Source: Eutreptiella sp. 'Long Island Sound 2002'
Lineage: Eukaryota; Euglenozoa; Euglenophyceae; Eutreptiales; Eutreptiaceae
NCBI GenBank assembly: GCA_964036045.1
Contig: OZ038384.1
Span: 97,219,474 to 97,283,473, forward strand
Length of the DNA: 64,000 nucleotides
Reading direction: 5' to 3'
This document shows, piece by piece, positions 32,111 through 45,345 of the stretch. The notes beneath the pieces are model-generated. The model was not told the DNA's origin, made no database searches, and saw only the letters and a list, made by a program, of their open reading frames with translations. Position 1 is the stretch's first letter. The number at the start of each line of letters is the position of its first letter. Both the position numbers and the translations under genes were made by a program.

Positions 32111-35100
32111 GTGGCATTTGCTGAACAAAGGTGCTAGAGCGGGCACAATGAAGGTCCACTAGGGTTGAATTATCGTGTTGTTGTGGTCCACAGCTTCTTT
32201 GATTTATGAGTGATCCGAAGAAGCGTCGCAGTAAAGAGAATTTAAGATCATCATTCGAGAAGAGGTGTCTTCCCAATCCAACATGGAAAATATGGATCAT
32301 GTGGCTCGCATATGCGCATTGTTTGTCGAAGAGTTTCACAATACGGGTTAACAAAATTCAAACATCACTGTTGTATGTATGAGGTGATGGCAAAGATCAA
32401 GGTAGGTTTTGGGGCTTTTTGACAAGGCACCCAAAAGAAGGATAGGATGAGTGGAATACCAAGTTTGGATTTATGACGTAATTTAAGGGGTGTGCTATCA
32501 TTTTGGCCTAACAACATGAACAAACATGTTTTGTTGGAGTGATATGAAACAAAGTAACGTTTTGTAGGTTGGTGTAGATACTTACGCTTGTTGCAACAAC
32601 TAGCGGTGTTTTAGTTGCGCCTAATGGCCCGTATAATGTTCCGGTAGACATATGAATTCTACTTACGTCGAGCGGAACATGTGCTATGTCTAGCGGAATA
32701 TTATGACCAGACCGAATTTAACATTATACTGTTCCGCTAGATGTAAGCTGATGTTCATCCCATACGGACCACATCGTTGGAACTGAGAAGCTGAGGAAAT
32801 TTTGGGCCATTGGAAAAACGGCAATTGATAAACGAATTGAAATCGGACCCAGTCGATGTATTCCATTATTCAAACTTAGAAGCTATCTAGTGCTGGAACC
32901 GAAAACCAACAAGTGTTATTTCAGGAAATAGGTCATGAAAGGTGTTCGCCCTATAATGCACTATGCACGAAATGGAACGCTGGCTAATATGCGGTGCTGG
33001 TTGTGGATACGTTAAGCATGCAATGAATGATAGTTGCCTTCGTTGCTCAAAGCATAAATTGGTCATGTGTCGGAAAAGTGTGTTGCATATTGGGTACTTT
33101 ATGAATCTAAATGTCTACCTCGTGAGAAGGGCATGTGATGTGCAATGTTTTTGCCAATAGAATACTACATGCTCGTTTCGTAAAATGAAGTTGAGTGATG
33201 CACAGCCAATTTACAAAGGCAAAAGACTGGCGGAAAGAAGACCCATTTCCTATCTTATAAACTTTGCAAGCGAAATCTTGTTTTCAAAAATGGGTAGCAA
33301 AATGGAAACACATCAACGAAGTTTTCAAAACACACTGGCTGCACATGGTTCATGGCTGGACGTACAAATTTTGTATCCACACTGCATGGGAGTGTATGCA
33401 TGTCAGTTTTTTGTGGTGCAAATTGGTTCCATCCTTCATTTGTGGGTGGCAGAATTTAGGTAGAGCTTTGACACCTCCCTAATGTGAAACAAATCGGAGA
33501 AAGAGCTCACTTGCTTGAAACCGGATCTCTATTTCATAGTGACACACATATTTTCCCACTATTTCCTTCTACGAATAAAATGAATTCTACCAATAAGGCT
33601 CATATTGTGCTCAAAATCGCATTCAATATTGGAACAACAGAAAACCATCTCCAACAAGTTCCCAGAAGTGTAATACAACAGTATGCACAACGGTTCCCTA
33701 GATTCCCTTGTGAGTGCACAAAAGATAGTGAAGCTTTGATTGTAAAAAAAATAAAAGCTGCTACAACGTCGTAAACTGTCCATTTCGGGTCACATGGAGA
33801 TGCACCCCCTTGAAACGGTTTGGAGTAGGTTTGCTTGCCAAATAATCGACCATTTTGGGAGATTTTGGTACCCGCTAAAAGAATTCTTTGGTGAAAACTA
33901 GGGTCCTTTTTTTGTACAAACTGCCTATCCTCACTTGTTTATCAGATAATAATCAATTGGTCTTATTTTGTTTCATCAAAATCATCACTTTTCTGCAATT
34001 ATTGCTTCTGAGATATTCAATTCTTGACCAAAAGTGGTGGGTTTTCAGAAAAAAGACAATGCACGCAAAATACAAAAATGAACACTCCCCAAACCCCTTG
34101 ATTTTCAAATGTACACACCCCTGACGATGCAAAGCTTTCTTTTCCGAACACATAACATCACCTCATATACGAATAAAACATCATTGGTTTGGTAAAGTGG
34201 CTTGAGTTTTCAAAATAACTGGTTCAGATCGTTTTCAACATTGCCTCCAAAAATTGGCAACAATTGTGTTTTGCGATTAAATGGTAAAAACCATTTACAT
34301 TGAGTAAAAAAAATTGACATTCCGAAAATATATCTCAGCATACCAGGTGGTTTTTTTGGCAGAAAACGTGTGTTCGTCGGGGTACATTCTGGCGAGGTCA
34401 GTGGGGTTTTTTTCTGGTCAAAACGGGGTTTCTTTTTGGTGCAAACAGGTTTTTTTCCGTATATTTTTTTGGGTTTTTCGGTACCTGCCAGGGGGTTTTT
34501 TGGTACAGTTGTTTTTTTTTTGGGTACAAAGCGGGTTTTTTTTTGGTGTGCACCATTGAACGTTTGGGTCTGTGCTTTGGTATCCCAGGCATCCACCCTG
34601 CAAACTGAACCAAAACAACGAACACCGACTGAGTGATACTCATGCTGCCCACTCCAGAGTGCATGTGCTAACATTGTGCTAACAATGTGCTAACGTTGCT
34701 GGAGTAATATAAACACGTTCTGCCAACTGCACTGTCCAATCCCCAAGGTTCGTAAGACGAGCAGGCTTTGGGCTGTGGGGTGCTGGGTCTGGCAGTGCAG
34801 GTGCAGGTGCAGATGCAGGTGCAGCAGTGCTATATGCAGCAGTGCTGATTGGGAAATGCCATCACGCATCTTCACACTCTTGCCCCTTTTTACACCTGTG
34901 CATGTTTTTTTTGTGTTGTGCAGTCCGGGAGTTCCTGGAACTCCAGGTAATCCCTGACAGGCCAAATTCCCAACCATCAACGAGCTCTTGTGCACTGAGG
35001 CCTTGTAATTTGCCATGCTGCTTGGGGTGTCCTTGTCACCATGATCCTCTCATCTGCTGCCCAAAGCGCCTTGAGTTCTGCCCACCTGATCTCTGGGTGC

Positions 35101-35657
35101 CCACCTGATCCCCTGGCACAACAGGCTGTTCTGAGGAGTCCCTCTTTGGTTTTGGTGCTTTGTTTGCTTTGAATTGATCCAATCAACATGCCGACAGCAG
35201 TCACGCAGAAGGACTGTGCGCACCGTCCAACGTGCTTTACTTTGCTTGTTCTCCTATGCTCCCATCGCCTGCTCTCCTCAACAGAGCGAATGCTTCACTT
35301 CTTGGGATGGGCCGTCGATGATGCCGAAGGCGGATCTGCGGCGCAGTTGCAGCAAGAGGGCTCCGTTAGTGGCGGCTGGCACATTGTACCCCACACACTG
35401 GCGGCTCTGGTGTGCCCCAGAACTGCAGGCTCACGTAACGAAGCTGTCTTCACATTCCTTTGAACAGGATTGGGGGCCCAAACCCCAAACCCGGCCCCGG
35501 CTTTTGTCGATCCGAGCCGAACGGAGCTCAAGCCCGAAACGTCACACCAGGTGTCCGGCTGGTGGCCTCATTAACACACAACACCCTCGCACCTGGAGCA
35601 CCAAATGCAAATGAGTCAAAATCATGGCGGCAGTAAACTACCGTTTGCTCCATCAGG
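32111..35657. other. AT-rich non-coding stretch
   Basis: No protein family, RNA gene or transposon is recognised. Small structures: an imperfect inverted repeat near 32665-32750 built on GTTCCGCTAGA/TCGAGCGGAAC; a T-rich stretch at 34350-34550 with repeated GGTTTTTTTTGG-like units; and a GCAGGTGCAG microsatellite at 34796-34830. Short open frames show no family features. Confidence 0.55.
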
Positions 35658-36300
35658 TCATTGTAGCCTCTCTTTCAGGAGGTCGGCCGCAACCTTCGCA
35701 ACATCCTCGACTGGAAGCTCCTCGAGCGAGACCAACATCCCGCTGTAGTCACGCAGGAACCAGCCGGCGAGATTGCCAAAGATGTTGTTGACGGAGCGCG
35801 GGCCCGTCCCGCTGTATCCGGGCGGCACAAGCTCCAGCACCCCAGCCCTGGGGTCCATGAAGGGGAGCAAGGCCAGTGCAGCCCCGTGGACCGCAATCAG
35901 CAGGTGGCACTGCCGCACGGCACTGATCTGCTGCGCAATTGGAAGAGTGGCGAAGTCGACAACGTCGACCTTCACCGGCCGGCCCTCGACGCGGAGGCTG
36001 CGCAACGCCGCCGCCAAACGCCGCACGTGCGTCGGCGGGATCTGCCGCGCGATCTCCCGCCCGTGGGGCGCGGCCCGGCGGTCGATGAGCAACACCTGAA
36101 ACGCTGCGTCATTGCTGGCGAGACCCGGGGCGCGGTGCGTGTGGAGCTGGAGCCGCTCCAGGACGTAGTCAGCGTAGTGCATCAGCAGGTCGCTGCCGGT
36201 CCGCCTGCAGGGGATGCGGGACTGGGTTGTCTTGATGAGGGCGTACGGCGCACGGGTCAGTGTGTGCGGCCACGGCATACAAATAGAGCCCCTGAGGCTG
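35658..36300 (-). CDS. GT61-type glycosyltransferase, C-terminal exon
   Basis: This is the catalytic C-terminus of a glycosyltransferase of the GT61/DUF563 type (the family of EOGT and plant xylosyl- and arabinosyltransferases). Recognisable parts are CRRTGSDLLMHYADYVLERL, an FQVLLIDRR strand, VKVDVVDFATLPIAQQI, and the signature AVHGAALALLPFMDPRAGVLELVPPG. The reading frame ends at TGA 35658-35660. The upstream edge is near 36290-36330; no single acceptor is certain, and euglenid non-canonical introns would not show AG. It continues the minus-strand exons at 38380-38784 and 40142-40567. The product would be a Golgi or ER enzyme; the donor and acceptor sugars cannot be told. Confidence 0.8.
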
Positions 36301-38379
36301 GTCCACACCAAAGGGAGGGGGTTTTGGCATGACGCCATGGTGTGATGATGTCGTCTGCAGCTGGCGGCGCCTACCGGCCAATCGCCATTCGCTGCCCTTC
36401 CCTTGGACCCTTTCCCTCCATAGGCAGTGGTGCCCATCGGCTTCTCACCGCCCTGTGCGCTTCCTCTTCCTCCCTGCCCTCACCTTCCCTCTCTACTTCC
36501 CTTTCCTTTCCCTTGGACCCTTTCCCTCCATAGGCCGTGGTGCCCATCGGCCAAAGGGGGGGGGGGGACCAGGGACCAGCACCCAACACTTCCGCTCGCC
36601 ATTGCTACCCTCACCCCTGACCCCATGGACATCCATGAGCTCGTTGTTTTCACTGGACCTAGTAGAAATGACACAGAGGCTACTAAACGTTGGCCAGTCA
36701 CATCCAGACAGGCATCCTCAGACGCGGCCTTCAGGATTCCGTGCAGCACAGAAATCTCAAGGTGCAGCCACCCGGAGCTGTGACTCACACCCCTGCCCAC
36801 CTCCTCAATATGGTGGTAGGTCATCAATTCCAAACGCCAGTACCCACTGGGGTTCATCAGACATAAGGCCTGATAACGAAGCCATGGCCAGTGGCAAAGC
36901 TCAAAGGCCTGAGGCGGTGCCCTTATCCCAGCCAGGGAGGTTGGGGAAGCAAACAATGCGACAGTGACTGTGAGATCAAGCGAATATGAAAACGAGGCAC
37001 AGTGATTGTGGCTTTGATGGGCACTTTGCAAAAGGAAGAGGAAATGCGGAAATACTGGCCGCATTATTCGGTGCATTGGGGCGCACAGAACCCCGGCTTC
37101 AAGCCAATGCGTGAAACGAATGATTGTTGAGGTCATGGGGGGTTCAGTGTACTTTCGGATCTCAATGCCCGCGGCTTGCGTGGGGGTCCGGGGGAGGGGC
37201 TGGGCGCAGGGGAGGTCAAAATCACCTTGAAAGGTTTGTTCGGTGAAAGGCAAGCGTAAACTAACCCCAGCCCCCTGAAAAGGGCTCCACGCAGCAAGGT
37301 GACTGTCAGATGATTGGTTTTGTAAAATCATATCTTATGACGCACAATGGACCCCCCTCCCTCCAAAAAAAAAATACATGACCTCTGGCAAATCAACCTC
37401 CTGGAGCCTGCCCTGAACTGCACACCACAAAATGGGCATAATGAGTTTTGAATCCATGCAAATGGGCTGGGCCAAAACAGCCCTTCAAAGTCCCATGGAC
37501 AGCAACAAATGGGCCTACTTGGCGCTACGGGGGGGCCCACAGGTTTGTATGTGCTCCGACTGTCACCAACCAATGCCCCAAGCCTGGCTCAATGCTGCCC
37601 AGGGGTTGCTGGGGATCGCCCGCAATCACCATCATCCAATATATGCCAGTTTGATGCCTCAAAAGGTGAGGGGTGGACCTACCACTGTGCACCAGCCACG
37701 CCTGCTTCATGCTGTGTGCAGCGCAAGTTTGGCAGTGCAGTGTTTCCGCTGAGCGTCCTTCATCAAGTCTCACTTCGTTTCTGTGCCGACCGCATTTGCG
37801 GGCACCCACATTACGTGTTTCAACCAGAACCTGCCGTGCAACGGGAAGTACCTAACGGCAGACCTTCTCCACGTTCATGCCCCCCCCCCCCCAGAAAAAA
37901 GGGCAAGGAAAACAAAACCGTCCTTCGCTGTGACGGGCACTGCTGAACAAAGATCACCGGAGGCACTACCTCGACTTCGCAATTCTTTTCTCTTTGTGTG
38001 GACTGTGAAATCAAGCGAGTGAATCTGGATTGCATTGCGCACAACTGAAACCAGAAGACAAAAAAAGTGTAGGCAATGCTGCCTCGGGCCCTTGAGCGTC
38101 ACGAAGCGCCACGGGAGTGGCATCGACGGCATGTGTCTGGACTAGAGTCCCCCCAACACACACATTTTATCACCACAACAACACACAGCCCGCAGGCACA
38201 TCTCCACAACGTGGGTGGGGGAGGGGGCAGTGGGCGTCTAAGCCCACGAAGGGACGGTCAGAGGATTGGCCAATCATAACCCACAGCGGCCCAACCAGAA
38301 ACCACCAAACCATCATGCACGGATTCTGATTTGCAAAGGAGGCAGACCAAAGGCTGCCTGTGCGACTGCTGGAGGGCAG
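36301..38379 (-). other. Probable intron 2 of the glycosyltransferase gene
   Basis: About 2.1 kb without recognised coding sequence. It includes a direct duplication of ~41 bp (CCCTTGGACCCTTTCCC...) at 36401-36440 and 36511-36551. The edges are approximate. A missing small exon cannot be excluded. Confidence 0.5.
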
Positions 38380-38784
38380 GACAGCCTTGCGGAGGCAGAG
38401 AGGCTTCCGGGCCCGGGCGTGGGCAATGAGGTCCGTGGACTGCGCAAAGGAGGCCTCCCATAGAGGGTCGAGCGTGTGGACCGGGTGGCCATCGACGAAG
38501 GCGATGTGTGTTCGCGCAGGGTCCAGCTCTAGAATGAGTGCAGTCTGGAGGGCCCCCATTAGCCTCTCAAGGGCATGGTACACGTTCGCATAATCAAAGC
38601 GCCAGATCAGCATCACCGGGTCCTGGAGCGGCGCCTCGTTCTCACACAACCGCTTGTAGTCGTGCGGGTTGTATTCCAGTCGGGCCATGTCTGGCAGGAT
38701 GACCCAGGGCACCTCCCCCGCCGCAAGACGGTGCTGCTGACAGTCGAGGAGCAGGCGGACGGGTCCGCCTTCCAACGCAGGGGC
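38380..38784 (-). CDS. GT61-type glycosyltransferase, middle exon
   Basis: The exon reads APALEGGPVRLLLDCQQ..., with WRFDYANVYHALERLMGAL, the conserved 'xxxYANxYHxxxE' block of GT61 enzymes. HIAFVDGHPVHTLDPLWEASF and CLRKAVL follow, equal to the family's stretch before the variable loop. A pyrimidine-rich tract ending CACAAG at 38785 is a good acceptor. The exon starts in phase 0, matching the phase of the upstream exon. The 3' edge is only approximate because no clear GT donor follows CLRKAVL. Confidence 0.8.
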
Positions 38785-39741
38785 CTTGTGAAGGAAGCAA
38801 AGGAAGGAGCAGCAGACGGCCCACACCTCCGACAAATGACATCGGGCCACCACAACAGTCGACCTCGCATCCCATCACGTCCTACTGCATCCTGTCGTAT
38901 GCCCACATGTGTCGCGCCGTACGATGTCGCACGCAGCACGACGCAACACAACACAGCGGAACGCAACGCAACACGACACGACACGGCACAATACAGTTCA
39001 ACATCACAGGGCACAGCCGCGGGGGGGGGGGGGGGGGGCTGATATAGAAACTCAAAAATTGCGGGAAAAGGGGGGAAATACGGGACAATGCTAAAAAATG
39101 CAGCCAAATAAGCGATAACCGGACACAAGTACTGTTTTTGTACTGCACTACGGGACGGGGGTTTCGAAAATCTTTAGAGGCAAAAGGACCACAGCTTTAG
39201 TCATGGCAATAGTACCTTCGGAAAAGGATGTAGAGAATGTGATATATGCTGTCAGGGCCAGGATGTGTGGCACTGTTCCGATGTGACAATATATCCCGAT
39301 GCCCACTCCCCCAACGCCCGATCGGTGCTTCGCTCTTTGATCCCCAGACTGATTAAAAAATGCGTGCAGTATGCGTTTACAGCGACCCAGGCGAAAGAGA
39401 ACCTGAGGGCGGTGGGCAGGAACCTAGCAGTGATTTGCTTGTATCCGGTGCATAACAGTCAAATGGGACCATCCTCAACATGGTGTGCTGTGGTGTGCTA
39501 TGAGGGAGGGTTGGGGGTTCAAAGCAATTCGCATTTTCCTGCATTTCTTAGCCATTTTGCCGCTTTTGTTGCACTGCGCCCCCTATTGCACCGCCGTTGC
39601 TGACCGAGCTGAGACCGAGCTGAGAAGCCCCAGACTGGAGAAGAGCAAGTTGGAATTGCTGCTTAGTCAACAAAGAGGACGTGCATCGTACATCCATAGT
39701 TGCTTCATCCTTTTATCTGACCAGTACTTCGTTTCCTTCCC

Positions 39742-39778
<37 letters not shown>

Positions 39779-40141
39779 GATTTGCGAGTGGTGCTGTGGA
39801 GCACCTTTTTTCCATGACAAGCGCTGCAAGAGCAGCCCCCCCAAAAAAGCGCTGTCAGACAACATGCAACAAATGTGTTTCTGAACGAGTTACACCACAG
39901 CACAGCGCAACGCAACACAACGCAACACAACACAACACAACACAACAACAGTACAATGCGACACAACGCACCGAGCAACACCACAACGCAACATGACACA
40001 ACAACAGCGGTATAGAACATACCCGAGCATGCTACCACAGTGCCATGCAACTGCAATGCAATTTCATACTCACACAAAGCCTCTGTGTATGTAGCACGAG
40101 CAATCCCGTCTCACACATCACGTACGCAATGACAGGCTTAC
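38785..40141 (-). other. Intron 1 of the glycosyltransferase gene (GT-AG)
   Basis: On the minus strand it starts GTAAGC (40141) and ends CACAAG (38785), a conventional intron of 1,357 bp. It carries G18 (about 39021-39038), a (CT)n run near 39740-39778, and CACAACG-type repeats at 38930-39000 and 39895-40010. Confidence 0.65.
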
Positions 40142-40567
40142 CTCCACGGCAATGTGATCAAACTCGAAGACGGTGTCATGACCGTGGTGCTCCAGCCACT
40201 TAAAATACCTGTTACTCTTGGACAACCCTTCAGACCATCCACCGGGTTCGCACAGCGGAGTATTCGGCCTGTTCTTCCAGCGGTACACAAAATCCCAACC
40301 CAAGTGCCGAGCACAGCCCGGGTCCTCCCATGGACCGTTCAAGCGGTGCCCTCCTTGCCACTGCGTGCCAATTCTCACCGCTTTCTCTGGATTTGTACAG
40401 TCCTTTGTGCCGCTGGCTGAGCATGGTGTGGAGCTTCTCCTTGTGCTCTTTGACAGCAGTAGTCCCAGTAAGTAGCCCGGCGATGGCACAAGGACCGAGA
40501 AGATCAACCCCAAGACAAATGTGCAGCAGATGCAGCCCATTGTGGCCACGACGATTGGGCGCCCCAT
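40142..40567 (-). CDS. GT61-type glycosyltransferase, N-terminal exon with signal anchor
   Basis: It starts at ATG in a GCCGCCATGG context and ends TGGAG|GTAAGC after 142 codons. Residues about 6-37 (VVATMGCICCTFVLGLIF...) form one hydrophobic segment with few charges before it, fitting a type II membrane anchor. The rest is a Cys-containing stem (CARHLGWDFVYRW, LCEPGGWSEGL). A short N-terminal tail, an anchor and a lumenal catalytic domain are the usual GT61 layout. The three exons together give about 490 residues, a normal length. A TGTCCTAG about 60 nt upstream could serve as a trans-splice acceptor. Confidence 0.75.
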
Positions 40568-42878
40568 GGCGGCAGATCACGCAGTCCACAGGGCGTGATG
40601 GAGTACCATCAAGACTAGGACAATGCAGCAACGCACACCCGAGCATAGCCGGCCCCTGTTAGATGCTCTACTTCAATGCGTCGGAGCTTTGTGACTTTGT
40701 CAATGGTGTTGGAAGTGGGCTCTGCACAGCTTTGCCCTGCCCTGCCCTGCCCTCAAAAATGACCTGCCCCCTCCCCCTCCACCCTCAAAACCTCAGTTTT
40801 GATGGACAACTTCGGATACACCCACTCCCAGCCCCCGCAACACCGGTACCTGCCACATCAATATAGGCCATTGGCACTCCAACCTGCAGGCTCTGAGATC
40901 AAAGCCCAGTTGCGGTTGTCGACAGGCGCATTCCGTGGTTCTGCATCTCCCCTGTCAAGCGAGCTAGAGCTGAACAGGCAAATTCCGAAGCACCGTGGTT
41001 TGCAACAATGGCTCCACCTTCGCAATTTTCCACATATTTAAAGATCAACAGGCTGCATGTGCCGAAGAAAATGGCATTCCTATCCGTCCATGTATAAATT
41101 CTTGGCATCATGGAGGCATGCACACCAAAAACCTTAACCAAACGGGGCGGGCCTTGCCTCTGCTTTTGAGCTCTGCCTTAGGCTCTGGTATGGAATCATT
41201 CCATGATGAATCCGCTACTACCCATGTGCACAGCGGTGGTCGAAAAGTGGACCATGCGTGGCACAAGTGGACAAAAACTCCAAAAACCACTCCTTTACAC
41301 AACGCGGGCGTGTGTGTAACACAGGGGTCACAATGCTAGGTTCACCTGATAATGTAGTAGTGGCACTCGTAGAGACATATGCAATTGCAGCACTGGTAGG
41401 AACATATGCAATGGTAGCATGGCAGGGGCACACACGGTGGTGGTATAATAGAAACATACGGCATAATCGGACCCCCCCCCCCCCCGACAACCCCCGTCAG
41501 TTGGGGAGGATTGGAGGGCGAGTAAGGACCACATCCCCTATTTTAAGGGTGGGGAACACAAATAAACACCTTTGAGAAGGTTTTTGGATGCTTGGGGTGG
41601 AGCATTTTGGCCTCACAAAGGTGTGGCTAGGGCTAAAAATAGGGTATGACCTCCCGAGAAATAGGGTCACCCATGACATCACCAAAATAGCAAAATATGC
41701 AAGGTTGGCCCAAAAAATGGTAGCGTGGGTTGTAGATGCCCCCTTCCCTTGGCCCTAGTGGTGCAAAAGGGTGAGGAAGGGATCCAAGGGAAGGCATTGA
41801 TGGCAATGGTATGGGGTGTTGGTGGATTTTGTGACGTAGAGAGCGCTATTTTTAGATTTTGAGGCTATTTTAGGGGATGATGTCACTCGGTAAGAATAAC
41901 CTAATTTTAGCAACTTTGAGGGGTCATGTTGACCCGCCACTGTCTCAAATGGACGCGAAACCTTCTGTTTTGCAATTCTCAACCCCAAAATAGGGGGTTG
42001 GGGTCCCTAACCCCAACCCAACCCCAGCCGGTGGGTCCATGGTGGGGGGGGGGGGGTGTCCATCTATGCCAAACATACATACCCCCCCCCCCGATGTTGT
42101 TATTGGAGCTATGATGGGTACATGCACGAAGACCAGCACAAAGCTGGGCTGATCACAAATACATCCTCGTTGCACAAAGTATGGACATGGCAGTTTGCAG
42201 AATTTTGGGTGATCCCCAACTTCCCCCCCCCCCCGCCTGCCCACCAAGGGGACGCGCTTGAAGAGGGGGGCTTGAGGGTGTTAGTCGGTTCTTTCGACGG
42301 CCCTCGACTACCGCTTGTAACCGCCAGCACTTGCCCAGCCGCTTTTCCAATCGCCAGTAACCGTTGTTGCCGGTGGTCTAGATGCAGCCCCTCTCCAACA
42401 CCTTTGCCAAATTGTCGCTTAAGGAGATCATAACATGTCATCTTGCTGTGTCCTCAATGTTTGGCTACTTCTTGCAGGCCATAGTGGTTGTGTTCGCAGT
42501 CATATATATGCCGCCGGGCTTGGTCTTGCACATTTTGCTATTGGGGCCTCTAAGCGGGGGGGGGGGGGGGGGTTATATGGTTTGTTGCATTTATTTTTTC
42601 ACACAAAACTTATCTCTTTGGCTGGCGCTAGCTGGATTGTGAATTGGCCTTTGTTGGCCAATAAGCTTTGCTTAAAGGACTTATCCTAGGGCTGAAAATG
42701 AATACCCAAGTTCTTAACCATTTGTCTTGTGCCTTTGCAAATACTAGTTGGCCCTCGCGCATGGAGCACAGCACCTTCATGTTTGGGGAGTACCATGTCA
42801 TCCGAAATGCATCTAACCGACGTTTGACAATTCTGGTGGGTGGGTTTTCCTCATGTCTACCACATGTTTCCTAGATTG
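40568..42878. other. Intergenic; simple repeats and G/C tracts
   Basis: No gene is recognised. It holds short imperfect repeats of ACATATGCAAT(T/G)G at 41379-41420, a run of C at 41470-41482, a G14 tract (about 42043-42058) facing a C13 tract (about 42080-42092) that could form a hairpin, C10 at 42224, and G18 near 42546. Confidence 0.6.
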
Positions 42879-42891
42879 TTTTTGTATTCTA

Positions 42892-42894
<3 letters not shown>

Positions 42895-42924
<30 letters not shown>
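42895..42924. repeat. (TG)15 microsatellite, the LINE 3' tail
   Basis: Fifteen TG units on the plus strand, (CA)15 in the element's orientation, touching the target duplicate. Confidence 0.95.
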
Positions 42925-42928
<4 letters not shown>

Positions 42929-43265
42929 ACCTGAAACGATTGTTCCACCAAGTGTCCGCTGTGTGTACACAGAGTAGTGCAAAAATTCGCTGACAAGCTA
43001 AGTTAAGGGTCAATCCCTCGGGCGCCCCTGTCCCTTTACCCAGATAAGGTTGGCTAGCGGTTGAAACGAGTCCTGCGCCTAGCCTCACCCCTGCCGGTCC
43101 CATGTTGTGGGTGATGTCTGCAGCAGATCAGCCAAGTGGTCACAATCCAGTCAAGATTATGGCATCCCCCCAGTCTTCCAAGGGGATTTCCATGGGTCGC
43201 ATATCCTCTGGTGGCTCCAGTGTAGCCGGTGCCGCGAAGCGTGGCCGTTTTGGGGGTGGTGACTC

Positions 43266-45345
43266 CTAGTGGAGTCTGGGCCGTTTATGCCTCCACTTGG
43301 ATAGGGCGTGCGTCTCGGCGTCATACTGGCCGGCGAGGCGGCCGCGTGTCACCCGTTCCAACTCCGCAACATGCTGTACAGACAGGTAGAAGCGGGCGGC
43401 ACATTCTGCACTTTGTACCGACTTCCAACTCTGTAGTTGCGTACGCATCCATGCAGAGTACGCCAGGGTTTCCTTACTTTGCAGGGACGCACGTAATTGT
43501 CGTTGGAGGACCCTCCGATGTGCATGGCGGTGCAGTGCGTGTCGTTGTACCAGCCACGCAGATTCTTGGAGACGGCGTGCGGATTCTATGAAGAACCAGT
43601 GTGTTTCTTCCTTGGCCCTTGTGTACCCTAGGGCGAGGTGGCGCTCTCCACGAGGATTGCAGTAGGATGTCTTCAAAGGTCATCAGTAGAAATCGTGTTT
43701 TGATGACGGTAGAAGACAATTGCAGCGTGAGTGCAGCATCAAGGTACCGGCGCCATGGCGGTCCGGGCAGGTGCCGCTCAGGGAGACACAGCCGTCTAGG
43801 TGCAATTTGCAGTTCCGTAAGCCCCTCTCGGGCACGTATCGTTTTGACATGCCTTCGCAGGGCCTGCAGGACCCATTCAGTCTCTGCCGCGGAGTTCGCC
43901 TGGGTTAGCAGCTAGTGGAGGTCGTGGAGGGTCGGTGCGACATCCCGAAATTGTGGTTTTTCCCGAGGCGTAACCGCGGCGACCCCTCTGACTTGGTTCC
44001 ACATGTTACGCTTAGTAGGCTTGGGTGGGCGCTGGGTGGCACGTGGTACGGGTGGAACTACACACGTAGGACGCTTGGAGGAGACAAAAGCCCCCGCATC
44101 GCATTTTGTTGCATTCTAGGCCTGCACCCTCTGGTAGACGTGGAACTGCCAAGTTCCGACTACCACCCGCCAGTGAACGGGGACCGTACTAAAGGAGCGC
44201 TGCAAGGAGACGGGCACATCTAGGCGGGTACACATGCGGCGTTCGTCTTCTGTTGCCGAGCAATGCCACCGTTCGGCTTCCGGCCGCCATATTTCCCAAG
44301 CCTCCCTCCAGATGGTCCAAAAAAGAGCCTCCGCCGGGCAGAAGAGGAGGCACTCCTGGACGGCCATACCATGACTTGTATTGCACCTGGGGCACCATAC
44401 TGGAAGGGTTTCCCATGGCGCTCCATATCCAGGCCAACGTTTGATGCCCCAAAGCCAGGGTCCCCACTTGTCTCAATTGAACGCGAAAAGGGGGAGCTAG
44501 GATGTCTAGTGGGCATCCGGTGTTAGCTTTTGGGGCCGCGCCTTGACAATCCACTTACGCGCCAGTGAGGGCATCACATGTTTGTTAAGCACGATGTCTT
44601 CCAGGGATGTGCCGCCTGCTCCTTTGCCCGGATGCATAGTACTTGCCGTCTTTGCCTCCTCATCAGCCAAATCGTTCCCCGTTTGGTCTTGGTAGTCCTG
44701 TAGGTTGTGCACCTTCTTGGGGACGCGGTGTCCTCTCGCCCATCGTATGGCAAGTTGTTTGGCAGTGACCAGTGAGTAAGAGGCCTGATGCAAGTCATAG
44801 TCTGACGACTGAAGGTGCGGTGTGTGGACGATTGCCTTAGTGACCGCCCTGTTGTCCAGTACAATTGTGTCACCCGGCTAGGCCAGGGTGGCGGCGATCC
44901 ATACCCCGTACATTTCTGCCCTGTATATTGTCTACGGGCTAGGTGTACGTGCCTTGATGCGCATCTTACTGTTGACGACCCCGGTACATGCTCGCGCTTT
45001 GAAGGGAGTGTAAGTACCGTTGGGGGACCAGGGAGTCGTAGTGTGCATCATCCGAGTCTTCTTCATCAAAAAGGTGGCCGTAGTCGTTTCGTTGGCGTTT
45101 GAAAGCCTTCCGCGGGGCAGCGGACGCGCATTGGGCAAGCGTCCCATTTCCATACCACAGGAGAGCAAGATTTTGCGATACCATTCCACCATATGGGGCA
45201 TGTGGCCTCCCCGGGCCTAGGTGGGCATCTTGTGGTCGGGGAGGCAGGGCGCCCTTTGGACCAACTGGATAAGGGCGCACATGCCTGCCCATGATGCGCC
45301 ATGTAAGCCCAGACCCCCATGTGCGGTATCCGTGTACAGGCGGTG
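43266..45345 (-). pseudogene. Fossil LINE ORF2 C-terminus: RNase H and zinc-binding region
   Basis: Pieces in order: a GGLGLHGASWAGMCALIQL segment, as seen after LINE RTs (about 45340-45240); RNase H with Glu in AEMYGVWIAATLA, Asp in TIVLDNRAV, the WARGH stretch and GNDLADEEAK (44910-44640); then a Cys-His cluster CPRCNTSHGMAVQEC followed by FWTIWREAWEIW (44400-44300). A C-terminal basic region ends at 43266. TAG at 44879-44881 splits the RNase H; three further stops lie between 44506 and 44470, and later pieces change frame. The copy is dead. LINEs with RNase H form several clades; the RT itself is absent, so the clade is not fixed. Confidence 0.8.
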
